From CAWJLS01 sp963843755 (GTDB taxonomy: Bacteria > Acidobacteriota > Thermoanaerobaculia > Multivoradales > DATKCC01), in assembly GCA_963843755.1 (NCBI GenBank), contig CAWJLS010000008.1, positions 400,638 to 464,637 on the forward strand: a stretch of DNA of 64,000 nt, given 5' to 3'. Shown here one piece after another: positions 53,172 through 61,400 of this stretch (position 1 is the first letter of the stretch; every line of letters starts with the position of its first letter). The notes under the pieces are model-generated. The model was not told the DNA's origin. It made no database searches and saw nothing but the letters and a program-made list of their open reading frames with translations. The position numbers and the translations under genes were made by a program.

Positions 53172-55295
53172 GTGCTGATCCGCAAGCTCGATCCCAAGTC
53201 GTTCGTCCGTGCGTACAACGCCGACCTGCAAGAGGTCTACCCGTGGGAAGGGGTGGTGAGCCCGCCGTATGGCGCGGTCTGGGCGGTCCTGCGGCCCGGG
53301 GAGACCAGCAAGTCCCACGCCCACCAGGAGTGCGAGAGCTTCTTCATCGCCAGCGGCCGGGGGCGGATCAGGATCGGCCAGGAAGAGGCGCTCCTCGAGC
53401 CCGGCGACGTCACCTTCCACCGTCCGTTCGACGAGCACGAGCTGAGCAACGCGTCGGACACCGAAGACCTCTTCTTCCTGGATGTCTACTGGGAGCAGAA
53501 GGAGCTGTGGACCGACCCGGCGGGCGAAGTCGCCGGCGAGGCCGCTCCGGTCGGCCGGGGGCCGGTGACAGCCGAAGGGGTCGAGCGCATCCTGGTGACC
53601 TCGGCGGCCCCGACCCCCAACGGGGACCTCCACCTGGGTCATCTCTCCGGCCCCTACCTGTGCTCGGACTTCGTCACCCGGTATCTGCGCCTGCGCGGCT
53701 ACGACGCCCACTACGGCGCCGGCACCGACGACAACTCCTGGTTCGTCAAGAGCCTGAGCGAGGAGATGGGTCTCACCCCCCAGGAGACCGCGGATCGCTA
53801 TTTCGACGAGATCGGCGAGACGCTCGAGATGGCGGGGGTGCGCCGGACCCTGGCGCCGCAGCCCAACAAGGACGCGCACCACGTGGCGATCGTCCAGGAG
53901 TGCTTCTCGCGCCTGCTCGAAGAAGGCCATCTGGAGGAGCGGGAGGCGCCGCTGCCCTACTGCGAGGCGTGCGACCTCCACCTGTTCGAGCCGTACGTCC
54001 GGGGCCGCTGCGCCCACTGCGGCGGCGCCGTCACCGGCCACACCTGCGAGGCCTGCGGCTGGTACAACGATCCGTCCCAACTGGTCGACCCCGAGTGCAC
54101 CCGCTGCGGCGCCGCCGCCGGCAGCCGCGACGTCAAGCGCTTCTTCTTCCCGCTCAGCCGCTTCACCCGCGAGCTCCAGGTGCACCACCGGTTCACGCCG
54201 TCGAGCCCGCGCTTCCGCGCCTTCTGCGAGCACGTCTTGGAGGAAGGCGCGCCGGACATCGCCGTCACCTACCCGACGGACTGGGGCGTGCCGGTGCCGG
54301 TCGAAGGCTACGAGGACCAGCGGATGTGGTCGTGGTTCGAGCTCGGCCCGCGCTACTTCAACTACGCCCGCCTCATGGCCGAAAAGCTGGGGCTCGACGA
54401 CGGCTACCAGGCCTACTGGCGCTCGCCGGAGAGCCGCATCGTCCGCCTGATCGGCTTCGACAACAGCTTCTACGACGGCCTGCTGCTCAACGCCGTCTAC
54501 CTCGCCTACGACCCGGACATCCGGCTGCCGGCGGCCTACATCGTCAACGAGCTCTACCGCCTCGACGGCAAGAAGTTCTCCACCAGCCGCAACCATCGCA
54601 TCCTGGGCCGCGAGCTGCTGGCCGAGGCGCCGCGCGACGCCGTCCGCTACTTCCTCGCCTACGACGGGCCGGAGCGCGAGGAGACCAACTTCACCCTCGC
54701 GCGGTTCCGCGACACCGTGCGCCGTGAGCTGCTCGACGGGGTCCAGGGGTGGCTGAGCGGGCTGGCCGAGCGGCTGGCGGCGGACTTCGACAACACCGTC
54801 CCCGCCACCGGCGACTGGATCGACTACCATCGCCGCTTCTTCCACCGCCTCCAGGGCCACCTGCAGGACGCGGCCGAGGGCTACCAGCCGGAGAGCTTCT
54901 CGCTCCACCAGGTCACCGCCGTGATGAGCGACCTGGTCCGCGAGGCCCGGCGCTTCGGCCAGGGCGAGCGCTACTGGAAGCTGGTGGAGACGCGCAGCCA
55001 GGAGAACCGCACCGGCATCGCCCTCGAGCTGCTGGCCGCCAAGGTGCTAGCGCTCATCGCCGCGCCGATCATGCCCGACTTCGCCGGCCGCCTCTGGCAG
55101 GCCCTGGGCTGCGGCGAGGGCGGCCCCGAGGACGGAAGCTGGGACACGGTGCTCGAGTGGCTGGAGTCGGGCCAGACGCTCGACAGCCTGGGCCAGGACT
55201 TCTTCCCCGGGCTCGCTGCCTACCTGGAGAAGGGTCTGACGGCGGCCGCGGAGCGCGCCCCGGAGAAGGCCCTGGAGGCGGTCTCCGCCCGGTAG
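53172..55295 (+). CDS. Cupin fused to a methionyl-tRNA synthetase-like class I aaRS
   Basis: 707 residues. Residues 1-110 are a cupin with metal-binding SHAHQECE (H49, H51, E55) and a late HRPFDEHE. From 138 on it reads as class I MetRS: HIGH motif DLHLGH (152-157), four CxxC zinc pairs (CEAC, CAHC, CEAC, CTRC), KMSKS position KFSTS (468-472), then the helical anticodon-binding domain. By-eye comparison with E. coli MetRS: Trp253 and Tyr260 are kept, but Leu13 is Ala, Tyr15 Thr, Ala256 Leu, Pro257 Gly, Ile297 Asn, His301 Asp, and the second KMSKS lysine is Thr. Many methionine-contacting residues have therefore changed. GTG start with AGGAGAGG six bases upstream. It diverges from the AK-HSD/PLP operon across 256 bp. 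Amino-acid substrate and cupin role are unknown. Confidence 0.9.
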   Translation: MLIRKLDPKSFVRAYNADLQEVYPWEGVVSPPYGAVWAVLRPGETSKSHAHQECESFFIASGRGRIRIGQEEALLEPGDVTFHRPFDEHELSNASDTEDLFFLDVYWEQKELWTDPAGEVAGEAAPVGRGPVTAEGVERILVTSAAPTPNGDLHLGHLSGPYLCSDFVTRYLRLRGYDAHYGAGTDDNSWFVKSLSEEMGLTPQETADRYFDEIGETLEMAGVRRTLAPQPNKDAHHVAIVQECFSRLLEEGHLEEREAPLPYCEACDLHLFEPYVRGRCAHCGGAVTGHTCEACGWYNDPSQLVDPECTRCGAAAGSRDVKRFFFPLSRFTRELQVHHRFTPSSPRFRAFCEHVLEEGAPDIAVTYPTDWGVPVPVEGYEDQRMWSWFELGPRYFNYARLMAEKLGLDDGYQAYWRSPESRIVRLIGFDNSFYDGLLLNAVYLAYDPDIRLPAAYIVNELYRLDGKKFSTSRNHRILGRELLAEAPRDAVRYFLAYDGPEREETNFTLARFRDTVRRELLDGVQGWLSGLAERLAADFDNTVPATGDWIDYHRRFFHRLQGHLQDAAEGYQPESFSLHQVTAVMSDLVREARRFGQGERYWKLVETRSQENRTGIALELLAAKVLALIAAPIMPDFAGRLWQALGCGEGGPEDGSWDTVLEWLESGQTLDSLGQDFFPGLAAYLEKGLTAAAERAPEKALEAVSAR

Positions 55296-55422
55296 CACCC
55301 GCGGTCTGGCCGGTCCACCGTCCGCGGTCGTCGGCGGCCCTTCGTCTCCGGCGAGGCCCGGTGAGCGGACTCCACGTCGGGTGGTATCTTCGCAGCTTCC
55401 ATTGAACCGAAAGGGAGAGTGC

Positions 55423-56088
55423 ATGGGTACCCATAGCGTCGCGATCGAGATGTCCCAGGCCACCATCCAGCAGCTCCAGCAGTCAGGGTCCAAGCTGGTC
55501 GTGCTCAAGTCGGTGTCGAGCCCCGCCCCGGGCGGTTCGCCGCTCGTCTGGATCCAGCAGCCGCCGGGCATGTCGCCGATGCAGGTCACCTGGCAGGAAG
55601 AGCTTCAGGTGTTCACGAGCCAGCAGCAGCTCGCCCCCGGTGTTGTGATCACGCCGAGCTACATGGTGCCGATGAACCTCGGGCAGACCTTGGTCGTGAC
55701 AGAGCCCTCCGGGATCGGAATAGTCCAGCCCAACGGGACCCCCGGGCAGCTCACGATCCAGAGCCAGGTATCGGCGCAGCTCACGGTCGGCCACGCACAA
55801 GTTGCCGCGGGAGGGGCCCCCGGACTGGTCGCCGGCTTCTCCCTCTTCGGCCCCCAGGTGGTTCCGATGACGCCTGTCGACACCGTCCTCCTGGCGTTCG
55901 TTCCGAACGCGCCGAGGCAGGGAACGGTGGTCACCACCCTGCCGAGCCCGGGCTTCCTGGTCGACACCAGCAACGGAAACCGGCAGGTCACCTACGACAG
56001 CGACGCGGGCTGGAGCTGCGGCGGTTGCTCGTGGGCGCGGATGATCGGTCCGGGAACGCAACTGGCTCCCGTGCTGATCCACCCGTAG
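55423..56088 (+). CDS. Hypothetical protein, Gln/Val/Pro-rich
   Basis: 221-residue protein that I do not recognise. It has no signal peptide, no transmembrane helix and no catalytic motif. Composition is rich in Gln, Val, Pro and Ser, with a Gln run (IQQLQQSG) near the N-terminus and beta-strand-like alternation through the middle. It ends with CGGCSWARM, whose paired cysteines could bind metal or a disulfide partner. The ATG at 55423 has a strong AAGGGAGAG SD 2-10 nt upstream. It stands alone between the aaRS-like gene (127 bp upstream) and a convergent lipoprotein gene. Confidence 0.7.
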   Translation: MGTHSVAIEMSQATIQQLQQSGSKLVVLKSVSSPAPGGSPLVWIQQPPGMSPMQVTWQEELQVFTSQQQLAPGVVITPSYMVPMNLGQTLVVTEPSGIGIVQPNGTPGQLTIQSQVSAQLTVGHAQVAAGGAPGLVAGFSLFGPQVVPMTPVDTVLLAFVPNAPRQGTVVTTLPSPGFLVDTSNGNRQVTYDSDAGWSCGGCSWARMIGPGTQLAPVLIHP

Positions 56089-56320
56089 GCGGGGTGGGAG
56101 AACGGTACAAGGACGAGCTGACGGCAGAGCCACGTTGGGAAGCCGCCAGGGGCATCCCGGTCTTCTTGTCGTAGGACGTGTCGCCGAAAGCCAATTGCCG
56201 CGACACGTCTCCTGGGCGTGTCGTTGCCGGCGATATCTCCTCCGCGGCGGCCTCCACTGAGCTTTTCCGCTCAGGGCTGCTAGCTGTTCCCCGGCAGAAG
56301 GCCCATGCCGGACTTCCCCC

Positions 56321-57817
56321 TCACTCTCCGGGAGCCCCGCCGCGCATCACCCGTGGAGCGTCGGTCGAGCGGTAGCGGGACCTGACGGCCTCCGGTGAGA
56401 CCGCTTCGGCGCTTGGCGCCTCGGCGAGGCAAGGGTTGATGTCTTTGTACTGGAAGAAGCTCTGCATGGCGACCTGCATCTGGAGCGAGGTGTCGAGCGA
56501 CACGGCCTGCGGCGTGACCGTCGTGGGCAGGCAGGTCTTGGAGCTCACCGCGCCGAAGGCCGCGGATCCCGCGAGGTTGCGGAACCAGTAGAGTTTCTGC
56601 TGGTCGGTCTTGCATGCGGAGCTGAAGGGCGCGAGGGCGGCGTCGACCGGGTACTGTGCCGTGCTGTGGCAGCTCATGCAGGCGGAGATCGGGTTGTCCA
56701 CCGGCCCGTTGACCCGCCCGGCCCAGCCGAGGTGGCTCTTGGCGAAGGCGGGGATCTCGGGGCTGATGTAGGCCTCCTTCAGGGGCTTGCCGGCGGTCTG
56801 GTCGGCCGGGGTGTAGCCGGGGTCGTTGCCCCACATCAGGCCGACCGGCCGGAGGCGATTCCAGGCGACCGGGTCGGGGGCGTCCTTGTCGAAGGCGAAG
56901 GTGCCGTAGACCCAGCCCGACGGTTGGGCCCGATCGTCGCGCACGGCCACGTCCATCTGGAGGAGTCGCACTGTGGTCAACTGCCCGTTGCCGGTGGCGA
57001 TCTGCCACTCGGGCGCACCCTGCACGAGGTAGTTGGCGGGATCTTCGAAATCGCTGGGCACCGCGGCGGTGAACAGGATCTTGAAGACCATGGTGCCTTC
57101 CGCGAAGCGGGTCTTCGAGAGGTCGGGATTGTCGGGCTGGGCCCAGACCTGCCCCGTCGTGTAGCCGCCGGCGTCGTTGTAGAAGCCGATGGCGTAGTTG
57201 CTGACAGAGGCGCCCTGGCGAATGCCGAGCTCCGGGTAGTGCAGCGTCCGTTCCTGGGTGAGCCCGTGGACCAGCTCGCGCCGGCCCGGGCCGTAGTTCA
57301 TCAGGGGGATGTGGAACCAGGCGCGCACGGAGTTTTCCTGCGGCCGGAAGTCGGCGGCGATCATGCCGTCGAAGGCGTAGTCGCGCAGGGCGTAGAGGTA
57401 CTCGTCCGCCGTTTCGGGACTGGCGCGGAAGTCGATCTTGGCCCAGGGCTGGTCGCCGTCCGTCGGTGGGGTGGACGGGTAGTTCTGGGCGAGCTGGAAC
57501 CACGGCCCGTCGTATCCATCTGGGAACAGCGTCTTCTCGACGACGTAATCGGGGAACGTGCCGGAGCACTGAGCGATGCTCGTGCCGTCCGAGCTCGGCT
57601 GCCCGTTGGAGTCGACGGGGAGGCACTGAGTGCCCGGGGCGCACGGTTGCCCGGAGGAGGCGGCCGTCGCCGTCGCGTCCATCCCCTGGCCTTGGGTGGG
57701 TTGCTCGTCCGGAGCCTCCGGGCATCCGGTGAGCAACAGCCCGCAGAGGGCGGCGGGCAAGGCGGAGCGCAGAATGGAGGCCACAAACCGGTCGCCAAGG
57801 GCGATTGCATGACGCAT
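56321..57817 (-). CDS. Lipoprotein with a single CxxCH heme-binding motif
   Basis: 498-residue exported lipoprotein. The signal peptide ends in the lipobox LLLTGC (acylated Cys32), followed by a low-complexity linker. A large domain of unknown fold (about 95-360) contains many aromatic residues (GPWFQLAQNY, WFHIPLMNYG). CMSCH near residue 378 would attach one c-type heme, the distal ligand possibly a later methionine. Length and the single motif fit cytochrome-like lipoproteins of anaerobic and acidobacterial genomes; electron partner unknown. GGGAGG precedes the ATG by about 6 nt. Confidence 0.85.
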   Translation of the reverse strand: MRHAIALGDRFVASILRSALPAALCGLLLTGCPEAPDEQPTQGQGMDATATAASSGQPCAPGTQCLPVDSNGQPSSDGTSIAQCSGTFPDYVVEKTLFPDGYDGPWFQLAQNYPSTPPTDGDQPWAKIDFRASPETADEYLYALRDYAFDGMIAADFRPQENSVRAWFHIPLMNYGPGRRELVHGLTQERTLHYPELGIRQGASVSNYAIGFYNDAGGYTTGQVWAQPDNPDLSKTRFAEGTMVFKILFTAAVPSDFEDPANYLVQGAPEWQIATGNGQLTTVRLLQMDVAVRDDRAQPSGWVYGTFAFDKDAPDPVAWNRLRPVGLMWGNDPGYTPADQTAGKPLKEAYISPEIPAFAKSHLGWAGRVNGPVDNPISACMSCHSTAQYPVDAALAPFSSACKTDQQKLYWFRNLAGSAAFGAVSSKTCLPTTVTPQAVSLDTSLQMQVAMQSFFQYKDINPCLAEAPSAEAVSPEAVRSRYRSTDAPRVMRGGAPGE

Positions 57818-57978
57818 GGAGAACCTCCCAGCTCTCGGGCTCGAGATCAGTCTCGAGCTTTGTCGGAATTTTAGAAAGTGAGAGTATGACCACCTTGCCC
57901 AAAGTAGTCAAGCAAATGTCCCGCCCGTCCCGGCACTTCAGTCGATCGAGGAGCAGACCGACCATCGACAAGACGAGG

Positions 57979-58557
57979 AGAATCCAGACCTCCTGACCTA
58001 CCCCCGCTCCAAAATGTCCGGTTGATCGCCGCTCGAGGCGTTTCGAGCGCCTGGGAAGCGGGCGGCGGTGGCGGGCATCGCAATCCGCATCCGGGTCACG
58101 TGGGCCTTCGGGATCTCACGGCGGCCGTGGTAGGCGCGCACGTGGCCATCGACATAGAGGAAGCCCAGGGCGTGCCCCCGGGTGGCGACCCGGCGCCGGG
58201 CCAGGGCGTGGCCGAGCTCGGCCGAGCAGCCCTGAGCGGCGAGCCGGGCGAGCTTCCTGCGCAAGGTCTTGACCTCCGGAGCCCGGTCGAGGCCGAGGAC
58301 CTGGCCGAGCTGAGCCGGCGAGCGATCGGACGGATCGTGGTCCAACGAGAACGCCGCCGAAGCCGGGTCGGCCGCCGGAGCGGACAGTATTGGGTCCGCA
58401 GGCCCACCCTCGGCCTCGCGGGCCTCTGCCCCCGGCGCACGGGCGCTGGTACCCTCCGGATCGCCCAGACCGGACAGTTTTGGGTCCGCACCCCTCACAA
58501 GGGGCGACCCTGTGGTTTCAGGGAGCTACGAGGGGTAGGTCAGGAGGTCTGGATTCT
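57979..58557. mobile_element. Deleted insertion sequence with intact terminal inverted repeats
   Basis: A 27-bp terminal inverted repeat is present at both ends: AGAATCCAGACCTCCTGACC plus TACCCC on the left (57979-58005) and its complement at 58532-58557. The 579-bp interior retains only part of a minus-strand transposase, so this is a non-autonomous derivative. Two copies of CGGACAGT(A/T)TTGGGTCCG (near 58381 and 58473) lie near the right end. CGAGG occurs beside both ends, at 57974 and 58560, but not symmetrically enough to prove a target duplication. Confidence 0.7.
57998..58498 (-). pseudogene. Transposase fragment
   Basis: 166-residue open frame lying inside inverted repeats. GLDRAPEVKTLRRKLARLAA, then LGFLYVDGHVRAYHG and IPKAHVTRMRIAMPA, match a family of large bacterial transposases, the aspartate in YVDGH being a likely catalytic DDE residue. 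Both the start and most of the catalytic core are missing, so it cannot be active alone. Family name not assigned. Confidence 0.7.
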
Positions 58558-58827
58558 AGCGAGGCTCGAAATGGTGGAATCGGCGTTCGCAGTCCACCGC
58601 GGTGGGGTGAGCGAGTCTCGTTCTTGAGTCTTCCCCAGCAAGTTAGGCTTGGCGGCGTGCAAATCCGGAATGAGGCTAGGGAGCTCCGGTTGCGCGCTGC
58701 GGCAGCACGCCAAGGTCCGTGGCCGAACACAAGCGGTGGCCTCCCGTTACCCAGATTGCCTTCGATCCAGTAGATGCTGCCTGTCGCCGAAACCTTTGCA
58801 GCCGGTCCAGTCCAGTAGAATGCCGCC
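58558..58827. other. Non-coding stretch, nothing recognised
   Basis: No ribosome-binding site, convincing coding frame, tRNA or terminator was seen in these 270 bases. Its position between an IS remnant and a truncated DUF4160 frame suggests decayed sequence. Confidence 0.5.
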
Positions 58828-58922
58828 TTGAGCCCGACGATCTTTCGAGAGGGTCCGTTCCGTTTCTTCTTCTCCAGGGAGGAGCCTCGTGCTCACGTCC
58901 ATGTTCAGGGTCCGGAGGGCGC
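58828..58922 (+). pseudogene. DUF4160 protein, N-terminal fragment
   Basis: The frame from TTG 58828 gives LSPTIFREGPFRFFFSREEP followed by RAHVHVQ, the hallmark N-terminus of DUF4160 (FFFSREExRxHVHV), a small protein often paired with a DUF2442 partner. The homology ends abruptly at 58922, where a duplicated piece of mutM begins, so two-thirds of the normal gene is missing. Confidence 0.7.
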
Positions 58923-59047
58923 GGCACTCCCGTCCAGCACATCCTCTACGCCGAAACGCAAGCAAACTACTGCCCGACCTACCAGACCGGCGGCAAGCTC
59001 CTCGCCGACCGCGTCCTCTCCAACCTGATGCGCGGCGACTGGCCCAA
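58923..59047 (+). pseudogene. Duplicated 3' fragment of mutM (zinc-finger region)
   Basis: 125 bp matching mutM positions 45710-45834 at 118 of 125 bases by eye, in the same orientation. It encodes GTPVQHILYAETQANYCPTY, in which a zinc-binding cysteine of the original CPTC has become tyrosine. It is flanked by unrelated sequence on both sides (DUF4160 fragment, ACT-domain gene end), so it is a recombination scar and not a gene. Confidence 0.88.
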
Positions 59048-59440
59048 TTCGGCGCTCCCCGCCGCCCAGCGACCGGCCACCTCCGCGGCGCGCTGAGGAT
59101 CGTTGACGAGCAGGACGAGCCGGTGGTCGTGGTCGCTGTACTGCACCTCGATATTCACGCCCGCGTCGGCCATGGCCCGGGAGATCTTGCCGAGCTGGCC
59201 CGGTTCCTCCTGGTCGAGACGGAGCATGAGGACCTCGCGGCAGGCGGCGACGGTCATCCCTCCCGCCACCAGGGCGTCCCGGGCGGCGGGACCGTCTCGG
59301 AAGAGGAAATGGCCGATCCCCCGCCCGCCGACGACGAAGACGCCGCCTCCTTCGATGCTGACGCCGGCCCTGCCCAGGATCTCGCCCATGCGCGCGAGCT
59401 CGCCAGGACGGTCGTCCAAGAGGATCTCCAGGTCGTGCAT
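58979..59440 (-). CDS. ACT-domain protein with chimeric C-terminus
   Basis: 153-residue small regulatory-type protein made of two ACT-like units (LEILLDDRPGELARMGEILG about 4-23, and MLRLDQEEPGQLGKISRAMA about 72-91), a fold that binds amino acids or other small ligands. After AAEVAGRWAAGS the last 25 or so residues (ELGQSPRIRLERTRSARSLP) are translated from the antisense strand of the inserted mutM fragment, so the native stop was lost. ATG 59440 follows AGAGAGG and overlaps the previous gene's stop (TGATG), implying coupled translation. Confidence 0.82.
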   Translation of the reverse strand: MHDLEILLDDRPGELARMGEILGRAGVSIEGGGVFVVGGRGIGHFLFRDGPAARDALVAGGMTVAACREVLMLRLDQEEPGQLGKISRAMADAGVNIEVQYSDHDHRLVLLVNDPQRAAEVAGRWAAGSAELGQSPRIRLERTRSARSLPPVW

Positions 59441-59814
59441 CACGAAGCCTCTCTACTTGTCTGATCGTGGGCCTTCCGGCTGTCCCGTGGCGCCTGGCTC
59501 CGCTCGGAAGGGCCGTAGTCCCGCACCACTTCGGCCATGCGCAGGCGGTAGTCGGTGAAGAAGCGCTGGCGGCCGAGGGCCTGGACGCGCCGGTGCTCCG
59601 GGTGGTTGCGCCACCGCGCCACCGCCTCTTCGTCCTCGAAGAAGCCGAGGGCGAGGTACTTGGACTCGTCGGTGCAGCTCTTGAACCGCTCGACGCCCAA
59701 GTAGCCGTCGATCGCGGGCAGGTAGGTGCGGATCTCGTCGGCAGTGTCCAGGTACTCGGCGTAGGCCTCGGGTGCGTCCGGATCGAACCAGTACTCGAAG
59801 ATCATGGCGATCAT
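59440..59814 (-). CDS. Antibiotic biosynthesis monooxygenase (ABM)-like protein
   Basis: 124-residue ferredoxin-like-fold protein: IFEYWFDPDAPEAYAEYLDT, IDGYLGVERF, YLALGFFEDEEAVARW and NHPEHRR in the order expected of ABM/YgiN-like small monooxygenases, dimeric enzymes that oxidise quinones or polyketides without cofactor, or stress proteins. I chose ATG 59814 because GGAGG lies 9 nt upstream; an ATG 9 nt further in is the alternative. Its stop overlaps the ACT gene start. An ArsR-type regulator gene follows upstream on the same strand, 156 bp away. Confidence 0.83.
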   Translation of the reverse strand: MIAMIFEYWFDPDAPEAYAEYLDTADEIRTYLPAIDGYLGVERFKSCTDESKYLALGFFEDEEAVARWRNHPEHRRVQALGRQRFFTDYRLRMAEVVRDYGPSERSQAPRDSRKAHDQTSREAS

Positions 59815-59970
59815 CTGGGGGGCCTCCAGTCTTCTGGTTGAAGCTCGTGGCTCAGCTCGTCCTCCGTTGTCACGGGAGGAGAGTCTCACCGGAGGCGCGT
59901 GAACGCTTCGTCATTCATCAAATCGTCGGCGCGGCGACGGATACCTCGTCGGCTGCTGCTCCGCCCGCCG

Positions 59971-60669
59971 TCAGTGGAGCGCCAGGCCCACGCGCTCTCG
60001 CAGGGCGTGGTGACCTTTCTCGGTCACCTCGAGGATCCGGCTGTCCAGGTCTCTCCGCACCCAGCCTCGGTCCAGGGCGAGGTCGAGGACGGCGGCCCCC
60101 AGGGCACCTCCCAGGTGGGCGCGGCGCTCGCTCCAGTCGAGGCAGGCGAAGGCGAAGCGACGACGGCGGGACATCGCGGCGTCGATGTCGACCCCGAGGG
60201 CCTCGAAGCCTCGCCGGCCGTCGTCGGTGAGGTGGTATGCCTTGTCCTCGGCGGGCCCCTGGAGCCAGCCTCTCCATTCGAAGGCCTTGCACAGCCCGAC
60301 GCCGAGGCTCCCGGCGATGTGGTCGTAGCAGGTCCGCGCGTTGCGGAGGCGATCGGGGGTGCTCGGGACGAACGTTTCGATCGACCCCGCCGTCAGCACG
60401 CTCAGCGCTTCGAGCGCCGTCGCCACTTCGGGCCCGGCGAGGCGGTAGTAGCGGTGGCGGCCCTGGGGGAGGGCTTTGACCAGGCGGCAACGTTCGAGCC
60501 GCTTGAGGTGGACGCTCGCCGTCGGGGGGCTGACGTCGGCGATCACCGCGAGCTCGGTGGCGGTCCGGGCCCGGTCGTCCAAGAGGCAGTAGAGCATGCG
60601 GGCCCGGGCGGGTACGCCGATCGCGGCGGCGATCTCCGAGACCGCGACGTCTGCTGCGTCCACGTCCAT
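59971..60669 (-). CDS. ArsR-family winged-helix transcriptional regulator
   Basis: About 232 residues. The N-terminal 90 form the ArsR winged helix: IGVPARARMLYCLLDD, ATELAVIADVSPPTASVHLK (recognition helix), LERCRLVKALPQGRHRYYRL (wing). A longer C-terminal part (about 120-230) with ACLDWSERRAHLGGALG and LDSRILEVTEKGHHALRE is seen in stand-alone regulators of this length. No ArsR metal-binding ELCVCD motif is present, so a metal ligand is not indicated. Start is uncertain: 60669 gives MDVDAADVAV, 60696 adds nine residues; neither has a strong SD. Confidence 0.85.
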   Translation of the reverse strand: MDVDAADVAVSEIAAAIGVPARARMLYCLLDDRARTATELAVIADVSPPTASVHLKRLERCRLVKALPQGRHRYYRLAGPEVATALEALSVLTAGSIETFVPSTPDRLRNARTCYDHIAGSLGVGLCKAFEWRGWLQGPAEDKAYHLTDDGRRGFEALGVDIDAAMSRRRRFAFACLDWSERRAHLGGALGAAVLDLALDRGWVRRDLDSRILEVTEKGHHALRERVGLALH

Positions 60670-60818
60670 GATTCGATCGTAACCAAACCGTGACATCAGC
60701 GCAACCGGGATTCTCAGCGCATCACGGGTTGAGATCCGGCACCGCACCGTTCTCGCCGCGGTTGCTGTCGCTCGTCGGAGGCTACAATGCGAAGATGCCT
60801 TCAGCTCAGGAGATGAGG

Positions 60819-61283
60819 ATGCGACGGCCGCTGTCCGGCGAGATCTCGCTTTCAGGTCATGCCGGAGCGTTCAACGCCTCGAACGCGAGCTTCGAGCTCG
60901 ATTCCATGGACGGCGTGGTGACCCTGTACGAAGAACGGTTCAGCCACTACGGTGACGAGCACCCCGCTCCGCTTGGCCACCGGGAGAATCTCGGGGACGA
61001 GGTCTCCTACGTTGCGGATCTCGAGACCGTGGAGGTCCGGCGGTGGCTAATCCAGGCTGACCGCGCGGTGCCGATCGCTCTCACGCTCTACCGGGTCGAG
61101 GACGGAGACACCCCGAGCGACGTGGCCGAGGGGCTCTCGCCGTCCTTCGAGCTGGAGATCCGAACCGGTTGGATCGAGACCAGCCCCGACGGCGAGCTGC
61201 CTACGGCGGGCCAGTGGGTCCGGATCGACGTGCCGATGGAGGGCGGCCTGCCGTTTGCCCGTCCACGTGGAGACACGCCATGA
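60819..61283 (+). CDS. Hypothetical protein, cytoplasmic
   Basis: 154-residue protein I do not recognise. It has no signal peptide and is acidic, with predicted strands throughout (GEISLSGHAG, SMDGVVTLYEERFSHYGDE, VRRWLIQADRAVPIALTLYR). ATG 60819 is favoured for its AGGAG six bases upstream; ATGs at 60795 and 60813 are alternatives. Its stop overlaps the start of the interrupted secreted-protein gene (ATGA), so the two were probably one operon. Confidence 0.65.
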   Translation: MRRPLSGEISLSGHAGAFNASNASFELDSMDGVVTLYEERFSHYGDEHPAPLGHRENLGDEVSYVADLETVEVRRWLIQADRAVPIALTLYRVEDGDTPSDVAEGLSPSFELEIRTGWIETSPDGELPTAGQWVRIDVPMEGGLPFARPRGDTP

Positions 61284-61400
61284 AGTGGAAGCACATCTTG
61301 ATGATGATATCGATCTGCTCATTGCTCTCGAGTCCCTCCCGCTTGAGCGGCCAGAGGCTCGAGCCACCGCAGCAGGCTTGGGAGATCGCCGGGATGCCTC
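61280..61400 (+). pseudogene. Secreted protein gene split by an IS256 element, 5' part
   Basis: ATG 61280 overlaps the upstream stop and opens MKWKHILMMISICSLLSSPS, a typical signal peptide, continuing to WEIAGMP before the insertion site. Removing the IS and one 8-bp duplicate (GATGCCTC) restores the frame into 62800 (MPLEHVYEVLG), giving an intact 289-residue protein. As it stands the reading ends inside the IS. Confidence 0.9.
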
